Of a DNA stretch of 64,000 nucleotides, positions 40,507-51,640 are shown one piece after another. Made by a program: the position numbers and the translations under genes. Below the pieces are notes generated by a model, which was given only the letters and a program-made list of their open reading frames with translations, did no database searches and was not told where the DNA came from. This stretch comes from Rotaria sordida (Eukaryota; Rotifera; Eurotatoria; Philodinida; Philodinidae): assembly GCA_905250125.1 (NCBI GenBank), contig CAJNOL010001071.1, positions 18,279 to 82,278 on the forward strand. Direction: 5' to 3'. How positions within the stretch are numbered: position 1 is the first letter of the stretch; each line of letters starts with the position of its first letter.

Positions 40507-42137
40507 AGTACTATTGCATCTATCTCTCAGTATTCACTGGTAAAAATCAATGAAGAACCCTTCAAATTCGATAAATTATCTTTTGCTACCACTCAAATTA
40601 TTCTATCAGATGAGCCTCTCAAACAAACACAATCTCTAATTGATCTTTTTATATCAACAAAAGAATACGCATCCGGTAACTCACTTCACACCAGAGACCG
40701 TCATCAGGTCAGGGCTGCCCTGTTGCCCTGTACTGCCCTGACCTGTACTTCAGGGCAAACTTCTTTTTTTACCCTGTCCTGTTTGCCCTGCAGGGCGACC
40801 GAAGAAAAGTACAGGGCAGGACAGGGCAAATTTTTTTGCCCTATTAATTTTTCACATAAGTTTATTTGGAAGCCTTTTTCGAAGCTAAATGGAATCTTTC
40901 AAAACATCTATTATCGATGGAATTCCATCAACATCCATCAACCAGTGATGAACCTGTCTTTTCAATTGGTTTCATCAGAACTAATGAATTTGATACTCAT
41001 TCTGATTTATCATTGTACAATACAGTTCCCCCCCACTTCAGAAAAGTTTAACCAAGGTTATCACATCAAAAGTATTTAGAACACATAGAAAATAAATCGC
41101 AACCTCTTGGTAAGTAGCGATGAAAATCTGCAAATCGATAAAATGATAGCGTTCAGGCAATCACAATCTCTATGTTCATTGATAAATATCTGATTTTTCT
41201 GCAGTTATCCTGCTTATTCTTTGGATCCGTACAAGAGAAGTGAAGATACTTGATTAAAGCCAATTATTTCTTTTATAAAGAATAAACTCAAATAACATCA
41301 TTTTCGCTCGATTATCGTGTAACTTTTGATTAATTATTTCGTTTTCTTTCACTGATAAGATTTCAAAATTTTTTCTCATTAATCAAAAGTATTTATCAAT
41401 TTTTATTTTTTTAAATTAGTTATTTAATCTTAATCGACTAGAGAAATTTAAAAACAATCTTGACAATTTAAAAAGACTAACATAGCATCTCAGCAGGATT
41501 ATAATTATATAAAAACAGTATCGTTTTCATAGAATTTAAACGAACTTTTGATTGTTTCTACGCATGGATAATATTCTGTTGAAATGACTTAAACAAGGCA
41601 TATATAATGAACACAAGACCCATTAGATTTATTCATCATGTCATAAATTCATCCTATAGTTGAGATTCAATTTAAAGGCCCTCAGGGCGCCCTGTCCTGT
41701 ACTGCCCTGCCCTGAGGGCAGGGCAGGGCAAAAAATATTTTATGTTTTATCGTCCAGGGCAGGGCAGGGCAAGGTATAACAGGGCAAAGGGCAGGACAGG
41801 ACACAAAAAAACTGCCCTGTGACGGTCTCTGCTTCATACAACTCGCATTACAATGCAAGAAAACTATCTGCATTCAAACTTTTTAACAGCAGTAGCGAAA
41901 TTGAGGCATCACCTCAATCTAAAATGTACAATCAAACATCATCTGCTACATGTTATACTGGTCCCGATATGTATTACAATAACTGATTTATATATTTATG
42001 AGAATGAAACATTTATTTATATGATTTCGAGAGTTTTTAATACATTCATACATACGAGAAGAAACTCTATAGACGCATCCTGTTTTACTCAACAATCAAA
42101 GTTGAATCGATCAATTTCGTGTAACAATTCATTTTAA
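40507..42137 (+). pseudogene. Unrecognised gene exon split by the hAT-type element
   Basis: After an acceptor at 40506 the frame reads TIASISQYSLVKINEEPFKF.. STKEYASGNSLHT up to 40691, where the 1.14-kb element begins. Beyond it the text continues TRITMQENYLHSNFLTAVAK.. With the element and one 8-bp duplicate removed, the two halves are in the same frame (GNSLH-T-TRITMQEN). The frame after that stays open to 42137, but its last 60 residues look less protein-like. No domain is recognised and no other exon was found. I read this as a gene remnant disrupted by transposition. Confidence 0.45.
40692..41831. mobile_element. hAT-type non-autonomous element, 1,140 bp, 8-bp target duplication
   Basis: Ends are CAGAGACCGTCATCAGG (left) and, reverse-complemented, CAGAGACCGTCACAGGG (right). 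The 8-bp flanks CTTCACAC (40684-40691) and CTTCATAC (41832-41839) form a duplication with one change. Eight-base duplications and CAGAGACC-type ends are typical of hAT elements. Both subterminal regions are packed with GGGCAG / CCCTG motifs, strikingly GC-rich against the AT-rich interior and the likely transposase-binding sites. I see no transposase motif in the interior, so the element probably depends on an autonomous copy elsewhere. Confidence 0.85.
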
Positions 42138-42420
42138 TTATTACAATCCTACTTTTTCGATACAAAATCTTTGAGTATTTCTCTCGTTTTGGTGACTACT
42201 CTTCAATTGTTTATCTCACGTACTTCGAAATTATTCAAGCCGATATAATCTCGTCAAATGAAGAATTATGTTCTTGTTCTTGTTATATTCTGTTCTAGAG
42301 CTTAACTAACTCGACGCTTCCACTAAAACTTAATTTATTGGCGTTGACTGATAAATTCAGTTATTGCTTTGTGTTGCATACTTAGAAAAATAAGCAAATA
42401 AGACTTATATTATTATTTCC

Positions 42421-43023
42421 TTAACACATTCGATCCGATGTGAGCCACCGGTGGCTCACGATAAAAAAACTGGATATATCCACTCTCTTATAACCAAATG
42501 AACTGGTTTTTTCGTCGATGATAGAAGAAATGTTTAAAGTTTTTATTTATAAGAGAAACGTCAATGAACGCCGCGTTAAGCTTTATAATTGACTTCAAGA
42601 AGCAAAAGCAACTCTCTGCAATTTTCGAAAAAATACAACCACATATATGTTCTCAAAGTTACTTTAGATAAGTAAACCGTTGTAAATTCAGCAAGTTCTC
42701 ACAAATTAGGCTAATATTTCTTTCAAATTACAGAGGAACAGTTGTAATATAATAAGTTTTAAATAAAATTGAAGCAATTATAATGCAAAGTTGTCATGCA
42801 TGCACATAGTTTTTTCGAAATCTATGCAAAATCATCTTTCTTTCTTGAAGTAAATTATAACACCTTAACACGGCGTTTATTGACGTTTCTCTTATGAATA
42901 AAAACTTTAAACATTCCTCTATCATCGACGAAAAACACAGATCATTTGGCTAAAAGAGAGTGAAAATATTCAGATTTTTTTGCCGTGAGCTATCGGCGGC
43001 TCGCATCGGGTTGAATGTGTTAA
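42421..43023. mobile_element. TTAA-flanked foldback element, piggyBac-like
   Basis: Bounded by TTAA on both sides (42421-42424 and 43020-43023), the duplication piggyBac elements make. Ends CACATTCGATCCGATGTGAG and, reverse-complemented, CACATTCAACCCGATGCGAG. The left end contains the perfect palindrome GAGCCACCGGTGGCTC, degenerate at the right. Inverted pairing continues inward through GAGAAACGTCAAT.. for about 200 bp. No coding capacity. Some internal sequence resembles the foldback at 59038. Confidence 0.8.
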
Positions 43024-43614
43024 TGAAAATGAGTTTAGTGAAATTTTTATTTTATTTTATCAATAAACCATTCGTAGCCATTCTCATTTTGTGTCTTCTG
43101 TCAAGGACTCCTTTTTTTTCGTTTTAGTCTTGCATAGAATGATTAAAACAAGTTAACTAGAAAGTCATGCTTCACTTTATTGGAATCGAAAAATATAGAG
43201 TGGTTTCAATTGAACCCAATACACATCATGAGGGAAACATTTATATTCGTCAGCTCCATATATTCTTTCCAAATACGCTCTAGATGGGCGTTCTCTTGTT
43301 TTTTTATATTATAAAAAAAAAAGATAATAATAAAACGTGTGCAATACAAGAGCAAGGAAGGTTGACAAGTATAGTGTAAAAGAAAAGCAAGAGAAAAGAA
43401 AAAAAAAGATTTACAACGTGCCACATATATTGTCGTCGAACGCCTTCAAAATTGCAAAATAGAAGAAAGAAAAAAAAGAGTCAACAGGAAAGTCATTCTT
43501 GATACATCACACAGTAACTAAGTTATAGTGAGTCGGTTAGCTATTTATTTGGTTTTATTCAAAATATTTTGTTGCTTTTTTGTTATCGTTTTTCAGATTT
43601 AGATTATTTAACTA

Positions 43615-45104
43615 ATGACTTCTTGTTCACTTTCTTCTGGTCTTAGAAGCTTAATCACAAACACGACATCTCTCACCTTAGACGATTCACAGAATAGTTA
43701 TGATATTGTTATTCAATTTCATTCTGCTGAGGTTGATTTATTATTAGTTTTATTTTATTCTACATTTTCTTCTTTCAGGATCTACCAAAGGTGGATGTCA
43801 TCGGATATGCTGATCCATATTTTATAGCAAAAATTGATGATCAAATATCATTTACGTGAGTCTGATTTTTAATCTATTCAAGCAGATATATCAAACATAA
43901 TTAAAGAAAATCAAGCGAGAAACTTTTTCCAATCATACTCTATTTTTGTAGAAAAAAAGGATTAACATCCTAATACAATTAAGTAATATTAGAAAGTCAC
44001 ACATTTCTTATAGTTAAATATATTTTGTCATGACATATAATTGTATTCTTATATTTTAGATCAACTATTCTATCAAATACGGCAACACCTAAATGGGATA
44101 ATGAAAAATGGATTGTTCGTAATATTCCATTGAATGCCAAACTTACAGTTACAGTTTATGATAAAGATGATGAAAAAATTCTTGATGATTATATTGGTGA
44201 ATTTGAGATTCTTAATCTAATTAATTATCATGCTCCACCAAAAGGTCATAAAATAATTGGTCCATTGAAGTATCATAGTGGTTATTTTCATTTATCTATC
44301 CATTCAATGAAATCATCAGAACAAACAAAAGATCTACCTCCTTATACATTTGATGGTCCTTGTCGATATTCTCGTCATGATTCATTTGCTGTTGGTCGTT
44401 TAACTATGCTTAATGCTGATTGTGTTTATTCAACATGGAAAATAAACCTACGCAGAATATCAGCTTTTTTTAAACCTCATGAACAACAACATTGGAATAG
44501 AAAATACAAAGCAGCACAAGCTATATTTGGCCATTCTCCCATATCAGTAGCATCACGAAATGCAATCAAATTAGCACATAAAGTACTTTATGGTCAAACA
44601 TTAAAACATAATGAAAATGGTCAATTAACTAATATTAATGATCTTTGGAAATTAGTTTTTTCAGATCCAACAACACAACATATTAAGCCATGTATTTATA
44701 CATATGTTATTGATGATAATACATGGCGTTTTAGTGAAACTGATGTTCAATTTTTTGCAGATTTGGCAAGTAAACATGCATTATTAGCTAATGGATCAGA
44801 ATATGTTCGTTATGCTGGTGAATTTCATACACGACCAAAATATGGATGGGATAAATGTGATGATGAATGGGAATTAGTATTTGATAATGGATCTGGTACT
44901 TATGCTCCTAATTCTGATTTATTGATTAATTTAAAAGAATTATTTTTATTCAATTTTCCTGAATTAAATATTGTTACATATGATTATAATGATCCAAGAT
45001 TGAAAGAAAGTATAACAGAATTAAAACGTGCAATAGAAAAATATAAAAATAGTACAACAACAGTTCAACAGCTTGTTTTGAATTATTCTTCACTTTCAGT
45101 TTAG
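43615..45104 (+). CDS. C2-domain protein with fungal-type C-terminal domain
   Basis: Three exons (43615-43731, 43779-43855, 44060-45104) join to 412 residues. The first donor is GTTGAT, weak but the only one that keeps the frame. Residues of about 25-130 form a C2 domain: DIVIQFHSAEDLPKVDVIGYADPY, then STILSNTATPKWDNE, then VTVYDKDDEKILDDYIGEF. The Asp residues of two calcium-binding loops are present, so calcium-dependent membrane binding is plausible. The remainder contains the ordered motifs YTYVIDDNTWRFSETD, ASKHALLANGSEYVRYAGEF, WELVFDNGSGTYAP and a Glu/Lys-rich end. I recognise this layout from C2 proteins of filamentous and yeast-like fungi, where its function is unknown. Fungal transfer or shared ancestry are both possible. 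No lesion is seen. Confidence 0.8.
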
Positions 45105-46688
45105 CAGAACATTTGACATGATTCGTGATATTGTATTTATTTTTGTAAACTTTTTTATGACGATTATATAGCCATCACATAAAAAAGATATTGTGTCAGC
45201 TCAATAAAACCAAGACGAGCTTCACAATGAAATCAGTGATATCAATTTTTGACACTATAACAATACCATTAAAATAATATAATGAACTGGAATTGATAAA
45301 TAAGAAAAATCTTAAACTGATGAAGATAATAACAATAATTGTTATATTATCTTTTAGAAACGAGAAAAGTAACTACGGCAAAAGCAATATTTTCTCATAC
45401 AAAATGTTGATATGACTTCATATGATTAACAAATATTTTTATTTTATTTTATTGTATTATCTCATGAAATCATCGATGTGCTTTTTTTTATTCTATATAT
45501 TTTACATGTACTGTGGTATTCTTTTGTTTACTATTATTGGTAATACTTCTTAACAATAAACATAGAAATTTAGAAACACATGATCTTCTGTTAAGTTAAT
45601 AACATATAGATAAACATTACATTGGATATATTCAGACGGATTTCTATAGAAAGAAAAGTAATTCTTTTTTCTTCAACAAATCTAACCGTTCTCTCCATTT
45701 TTCCCCTCTTATTGTGTTTAGTTTATGCTTTTTTTTCCTATTTTCTCATCCCATAATGAAGTATTTACGTTATTGTCGCCTCGAAACACAGAGTAAACAC
45801 GTTCATTTTGTATTACCTTGCTCTTTCTTTGCCCACTCATCTTTGTAATTTTACTGTCATTTTAACGTGAATAATTTTTTTTTAAATTTCTAAAAATAAT
45901 AATTAACTGATTACTAACAATCAAAGGATACTTGCTTTATAATTAAAGTCAGACTTATTCACTGAATACTAGAGACAACAAAAATACATTTTTTTTTCAT
46001 CGATTATTCATGATGAGACATACGTGAATATTTTTGTTTATTCTACTTTTCCAAGGTCAAAGTACTCTCAATGTATTGATAGTATCTTCTTTTCTTCTTT
46101 TTCTTTCTGTCACTGCATCTTTTTTCGTAGTAAATAATTAACATAGAATATTTGTTATTTTTGATATATTTAATGGAAGCAGCGAGAAGCTGTGACACTA
46201 TTTCAAATGTCTGCTGAAATTTAAAAAAAAGGTGAAAATTTCAAAGCAAGGAGCAAATAATGCTTTAGTTAAAAATATTGTTTGTGATGTATGTCATTGA
46301 GACTTACATCGAGCACATGGCAATAAAAAATAAACAACCTGAATATATAAATCATAAGGATGATTTTTATTTCAAAGATTGAAATGAAGTAGTTTTGTAG
46401 AATAAGAGATAATATATCTATTAAAATGAAACTTACTAAAATATCTCTAGATTTTATTATTTAATAATGCTTTTCTTTTAATCATAATTGTATATAACTC
46501 TTCGATTTTATTTCGTCTAATGACAAAGAATTATAAATCATTTACTAATTTCTAAAGAAAAAAGATTCTTATAATGTATAGTTTTCAATATATTTTTTCA
46601 TGAATATTTGTCTAGTTTTTGTAATAAATAGACATATTCTAAATAAATTCCTAAACTACTGATAAGATTATCTTTTATTTGTTGTATT
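45105..46688. other. Intergenic, no gene seen
   Basis: AT-rich, with poly-T runs and no supported exon or repeat. Confidence 0.5.
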
Positions 46689-47892
46689 TTTAAAAGGAAG
46701 TGGCTATGTGCACTCGAGTGCACATAGCCGCATCTTAGTGTATTGGCTATGTACACTCGAGTGCACATAGCCGACTGGCTATGTACACTCGAGTACACAT
46801 AGCCAGTCAGCTATATGCACTCAAGTAGGTATTATCAACTAGTTACTAAATATTGCGATATATTATAGCCATATATGTACTTCATAATTAACATGAGTAA
46901 AATTTATTAATTTATTAATAATTTTACTCTATTTATTTATTGTAAAATTCAAATAGAGTATAAAACAAGTATTAATATCAAATAAATATAAAAGAAAAAG
47001 TTAATTCAAATAAAAATCAACTCATTTAGAAATATTTCTAGCGCTTGATCTCTTAGATTTTGAACGAAATGGTTGCATTTTATTATTTTCAATACATTGG
47101 ACGGCAATTATATTGATGCCAGTGCTTTTCTTCTCTATTAATTGTGCCTTCTTTCTCTATTGATAATTTATAGAACGAAAGATTCTACTTTTTCTTGATT
47201 AATTAGCTTACAAAATGGGAAATTGAAAAACATAAAATTCCAATTAGCTTTCAATCTGGAACGAGATATCCTTTTTTCAAGACCCATTGATTAATCCTCA
47301 CTAAAGAATAAGAATTAAAACAAGATTATAAACTGAGATTCTTTCAAGATGAGAAAAAATAGCTGTCAAAATTAGAGATACAATCAGAAACGAATGTAAA
47401 AGAAAATTTTTTCGTTATTCTTTTATAAAAAGATATTTTCGGATGATTAATGTTAGTTATATTGAAAATAACGAAAATAGAACTATTTCCTTGAAGAATT
47501 TAAGAGAGTAAATGCTAGAAATATTTGTAAATCAGTCGATTTTTACTTGAATTAACTTTCTCTTTTATATTATTTTGATTCTAACACTTGCTTTGTATTT
47601 TATTTGAATTTAATAAAGAATAAATAGAGCAAAATTGTTAATCAATTGATAAATTTTAATTATAATAATTATAAAGAACATATATGGCTATAATATAACT
47701 CAATATTTAGTAATATTTTGATAATACCTACCTGAGTGTACATAGCCGACTGGCTATGTGTACTCAAGTGTACATAGCCAGTCGGCTATGTGCACTTGAG
47801 TGTACATAGCCAGTCGACTATGTGCACTTGAGTGTACATAGCCAGTCGACTATGTACACTCGAGTGCACATAGCCACTTCCTTTTTAAAAAG
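46689..47892. mobile_element. 1.2-kb foldback with terminal arrays of 28-bp palindromes
   Basis: Outer ends AAAAGGAAGTGGC / GCCACTTCCTTTT. Each end carries a tandem array of near-perfect palindromes with half-site GGCTATGTGCACTC (three plus a partial at 46702-46825, four plus a partial at 47731-47875), mostly separated by GACT or AGTC to give a 32-bp period. Inside the arrays the arms keep pairing at roughly 80% for about 250 bp more (ATTATAGCCATATATGT on both sides; AGAAATATTTCTAGC near 47032). There is no coding frame. It looks like a Foldback-type or MITE-like transposon, superfamily not assignable. Confidence 0.8.
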
Positions 47893-48802
47893 TTAAAATT
47901 AATCGACGTCTAAAATAAAATAAAAATTATCTAATAAACCGATTATATCAATACAAATCATGATAAAATCGATTGCTGAAAACATCATTTTGAAATATAA
48001 AGAATAATAATACCTCTCCTTTCACTAAGAATATACTATGTATATTAGCAAACATATTTTCTATGCATAATTGATTTTTACTCATGTCAAAAATTAGCCT
48101 TCAAGCAACTCTTCAATGTACCTATGCTAGAAAGACAAGTAGATAAATTTAAAAAAAACTAGAAAGAATAAGTAAAAGCAATACACTCATGTCATTTATG
48201 TCAGTTGAAAATACTTTTGAAAAAGCTCGAGAAGCTCATGAGATGCAGAGACGCGTCAAGTGAACACAGATCATAGTATATCATATTAAAACATAATTAA
48301 TGCTGTGTTTGTTGCTTCTTCTATTATTTTCATAAAGGATATAAAATGTATTTTAATAATGTTTCTTGAATTTGTAGGAGAAGAATCAACAGGTGTTTTT
48401 TTGTATATATTCAAAAACTTTATCAATAGATGAAGGTAAGAAACAAGTAATGTTTTAAGAGTAATTGAACTTTAAGAAACTTTTCTTTAAATAATTGACT
48501 ATCGAGGGAAATTCTTCAAGTATCCAATTGCTTTTAAGTCGAAACTATGTGCTTCATATCGACTCTAATGAACTATAAATAATCTGTAAAGAGTACTGTC
48601 TCTAGTTTTATGCTGATCAAATATTGAATATTTACGAGCGTTGAAACAACTAAGTTTTGAAGTTTGGCTTGAAACTTTGCATAGAGATAAGTATCAATAA
48701 GAATTGTTTATTGTAGGAATTTCGAATCTTTTGATTACTCCTATTCTAAAGTAAAGACATCGGATTTGCTGGTGAATAAATATATTATTCTTGTTAAGGT
48801 CT
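47893..48802. other. Intergenic, possible small first exon
   Basis: Near 48189-48259 a short frame MSFMSVENTFEKAREAHEM.. ends at a GTGAAC donor. It could be a first exon of the LRR pseudogene downstream, but 24 codons is too little to be sure. Confidence 0.3.
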
Positions 48803-49309
48803 TTACGGATAAGAGGACCTATTGAGATATGAAAAACCAAGTACACTGTGTTGTAGGGCTTTTTGAGGCGCGTCGAATGATATATAGTAAATCCTGTTTT
48901 CATAAGACTTTAAAAGAACTAAAATCAATTTACTGATAAACGACTATACATTCACACTCAAACATGATACGTTTCTGAATATTGTGGTCCTTAGTATTAG
49001 TCGACAGTATTTGTCAAATATTTTTTCTCACATACGATTTTGTAGAGTTTGTGACGGGCTACAACCTCATATATGTAGCATCTTTAGTCATCTTACCAGT
49101 GTGAGTATGGTGGGTGTGGTGTAGGTATGTAGTCGTCTATCAGTAAGTTGACTCTAGGTCCTTCAAAGTCCTATGAAAACAAGATTTACTATATGCCATT
49201 CGACGTGCATCAAAAAACTCTACAACATGGTTTATTTGATTTTTCATTTCTCAATAGGTCTCTTGATCTGAAAAGATTCTCTAAACGCCGTGACCAGAAC
49301 TTTTGGTAT
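48803..49309. mobile_element. 0.5-kb foldback related to the 27.5-kb element
   Basis: Inverted arms share GACCTATTGAGA, TGTTGTAG and CGTCGAATG..ATATAGTAAATC.TGTTTTCATA. The right end reads, reverse-complemented, AGGGCATACCAAAAGTTCTG, a mariner-like terminus. The block TCGAATGATATATA-TAAATC is also in the ART-TPR intron element, so the two belong to one family. No coding capacity. Confidence 0.65.
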
Positions 49310-49450
49310 GCCCTAAGTATCTGTCATCTATCAATTCTTAACTTTCTTGTTTAATAAAACAAATAGTTTTCAAAGTTTTCAATGTTTAAATTAGTTGATC
49401 TCAGAGGTTTTTTTATAATAGTATGTGTATCTGAAACTTTAATCATTGTA

Positions 49451-49836
49451 GATATCTGTGACAAATCAAACAACACTTCAGTATCGTTATCTCGATCAAA
49501 ATGATATAACAGATGAAGGATTAAAATATCTTTATGATATGCTTAAAATTAATCGAATATTATCATGGTTTATGGTTAACCGGTAATAAAATAAGTAATC
49601 AAGGAGTAAAATTATTATTAAATATACTTGTTGATTATAATATGATTCTTGAATGATTATTTCTTGATTCAAATAAATTAATAACCGATTCAAGTCATGA
49701 TAATCTTAGTTCTATTGTTAAATGAAATAATACATTAAAAATACTTTATATAAATAATTGTAGTTTATCTGAAATAATCAAACAAAAACTTCTTTAAACA
49801 ACTAAAACAAAACAAGATTTTGATTTAGAAGTATAA
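49451..49836 (+). pseudogene. Ribonuclease-inhibitor-type LRR gene fragment
   Basis: RNI/NLR-type leucine-rich repeats are readable: LDQNDITDEGLKYLYDMLK, LTGNKISNQGVKLLLNIL, LFLDSNKLITDSS, LYINNCSLSE. A one-base insertion near 49570 shifts the frame between the first two repeats. In-frame TGA follows ..NMILE (expected Trp in this repeat), with further TGA and TAA before the natural end at 49836. This is a dead remnant of an intracellular LRR protein. The missing upstream part may have been separated by the foldback at 48803. Confidence 0.7.
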
Positions 49837-49906
49837 ATAGAATCTCGTTGTTTTTTGTGTATTCTAGTAATCATATTTTTTATAAAAAAATAAAATAAAA
49901 TAAAAT

Positions 49907-50992
49907 TTACTTTTTAGTTTGATTATATACTACAGTAAATGTCATATAATCAGGTTGAAATATAACATCAGTTTTATTTGCCCATTCATATAATAAACCA
50001 ATTGATTCATCATTCATTATTGTCAATGATGAATAAGATGATGAACCTTGATAAATTGTTTTTATATATGTCCAATTTTCACCATTATCTTTACTTATAT
50101 ATAATGAAAGATGACTTCGAACAATTGATGTTTCAGCTAAACCTGTATAAAATATTTGACGAGTATTATTGTGATATATTGTTGAACCTTGACATCCAGT
50201 TAATGGTTGTACAAGTGTATTTAATACAATAACTTTATTAAATGTTATTCCACCATTATTACTATAAGCACCAACTCGTTTTGTACCTAATGAACGTGAA
50301 TTTATAAATATTGAATTGACATTTGGTAATAATTCAATAGCTTGACATTCATTTGGAAAATAAGCTTCACGATGAAATTCTCCTCCTAAATACCATTTAT
50401 CTAATTGACCATTAAAATCATTTAACATAACATAACCAGTCGACAATAAACCATTATCATTTTCATGTATAGAATAATAAGCAGGAATTAATATACGATT
50501 TGATTGTAATAAAAGACCAGAAGGTGGACCTAAACCAACCCATTTCCAATGAGATTTTGTTACATTAGGAATAATTTGTGGTTGAGAAAATGTTAAACCA
50601 TCATCATCAGAATATGTTTGCATTATAATAAGATTATTTTTACAAAATGGTATTAATATTCGTTGATTATATTTTAATTGTACGGGTGCTATATTTCCTA
50701 CTCGATTATAATTATCATTTGAAGAATTTCCACGATATAATATTTTTAAATTTGACCATGTTTGTCCATTATCTAAACTTCGTTTATAAACAATATCTGT
50801 TTGAGTATAATCACTACAACTATATAATCGTGCTTCACCAAATGCTAATAAAGTACCTTGAGATGTTGTTAAGATCGATGGAATTTTTATACAAAAATAA
50901 CCATATTCACCACGTGTAAATACAATAGTATTAGTTTCAAATGAAAATTTAATATAAATAAATAGAAAAACTAGAATTTTTATTGTTAACAT
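49907..50992 (-). CDS. Secreted exo-alpha-sialidase-like protein, FRIP arginine replaced
   Basis: An intronless 361-residue frame. Residues 1-19 (MLTIKILVFLFIYIKFSFE) are a signal peptide. Four Asp-box motifs mark a six-bladed beta-propeller: SLDNGQTW (72-79), SDDDGLTF (128-135), SNNGGITF (244-251), SKDNGENW (300-307). The acid/base Asp fits CSDYTQTD (Asp61), the Tyr-activating Glu fits NECQAIE (about 215-220), and the nucleophile Tyr fits SYSSL (320) with Glu336 in LLYE. Candidate arginines are 233 and 292. The FRIP motif reads CIKIPSI, so the first arginine of the carboxylate-binding triad is Lys36. Family members release terminal sialic acids from glycans. With Lys36 the activity may be weak or altered. 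No introns plus bacterial-type features suggest acquisition by transfer. Confidence 0.85.
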   Translation of the reverse strand: MLTIKILVFLFIYIKFSFETNTIVFTRGEYGYFCIKIPSILTTSQGTLLAFGEARLYSCSDYTQTDIVYKRSLDNGQTWSNLKILYRGNSSNDNYNRVGNIAPVQLKYNQRILIPFCKNNLIIMQTYSDDDGLTFSQPQIIPNVTKSHWKWVGLGPPSGLLLQSNRILIPAYYSIHENDNGLLSTGYVMLNDFNGQLDKWYLGGEFHREAYFPNECQAIELLPNVNSIFINSRSLGTKRVGAYSNNGGITFNKVIVLNTLVQPLTGCQGSTIYHNNTRQIFYTGLAETSIVRSHLSLYISKDNGENWTYIKTIYQGSSSYSSLTIMNDESIGLLYEWANKTDVIFQPDYMTFTVVYNQTKK

Positions 50993-51640
50993 CTAATCTG
51001 AAAATTTTTCTAAAAAAAAAATAGAAAAATCTGTTATTATTCAAAATAAAGAATTTTATCTATAAATAAATTTACATGAAAGTTTATTCGAAAATAAACT
51101 ATCTGATGCTCTTTTGATTATTTAGTCTTATAATAAATTAGTCTTTTAGTTGTTTTTGACGGCTAATATTATCGAACGCGTACATCTTTGTCCACTTACG
51201 CCATCGTTTGAAAGAATAATATAAAACCAATAATGAATGATGTTTCATCTGGACAAAGATTTTTTTTCGTATTCACATTACTTTAGAATTAAATGTGCGC
51301 ATTACTCTTCTTTTAGTTACTGATAAAACTTTGCAAGAACAAATATAATAGATAATTAAATCACCTTGTCTTGTTTTCTTTTGCCATCAGTATCATGTTA
51401 GTGACTAAATATTCTTCATATAAGAATAAGCTTCTATTATAATTGTTTGAAGTTTGCAAAGTAGCTAAATATATTTCATGTGCTCAATAACATGTAACAG
51501 AGTATCATGTAGAATTGAAATGTAAATAGCTAACATTGGAGACTAAATTTCAATCTATCAAAAACGTCAGAGTAGAGAACATCATAAACTCTGAGATTGG
51601 TAACTAGTTGTTAATTTTAAAACCAGAAGAAATATATTGA
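50993..51640. other. Intergenic upstream of sialidase
   Basis: AT-rich region that must hold the sialidase promoter. No defined element recognised. Confidence 0.4.

Noticed and set aside
46598..46798. Minus-strand frame over the palindromic array
   Set aside because: Product of the repeated palindromes, not a protein.
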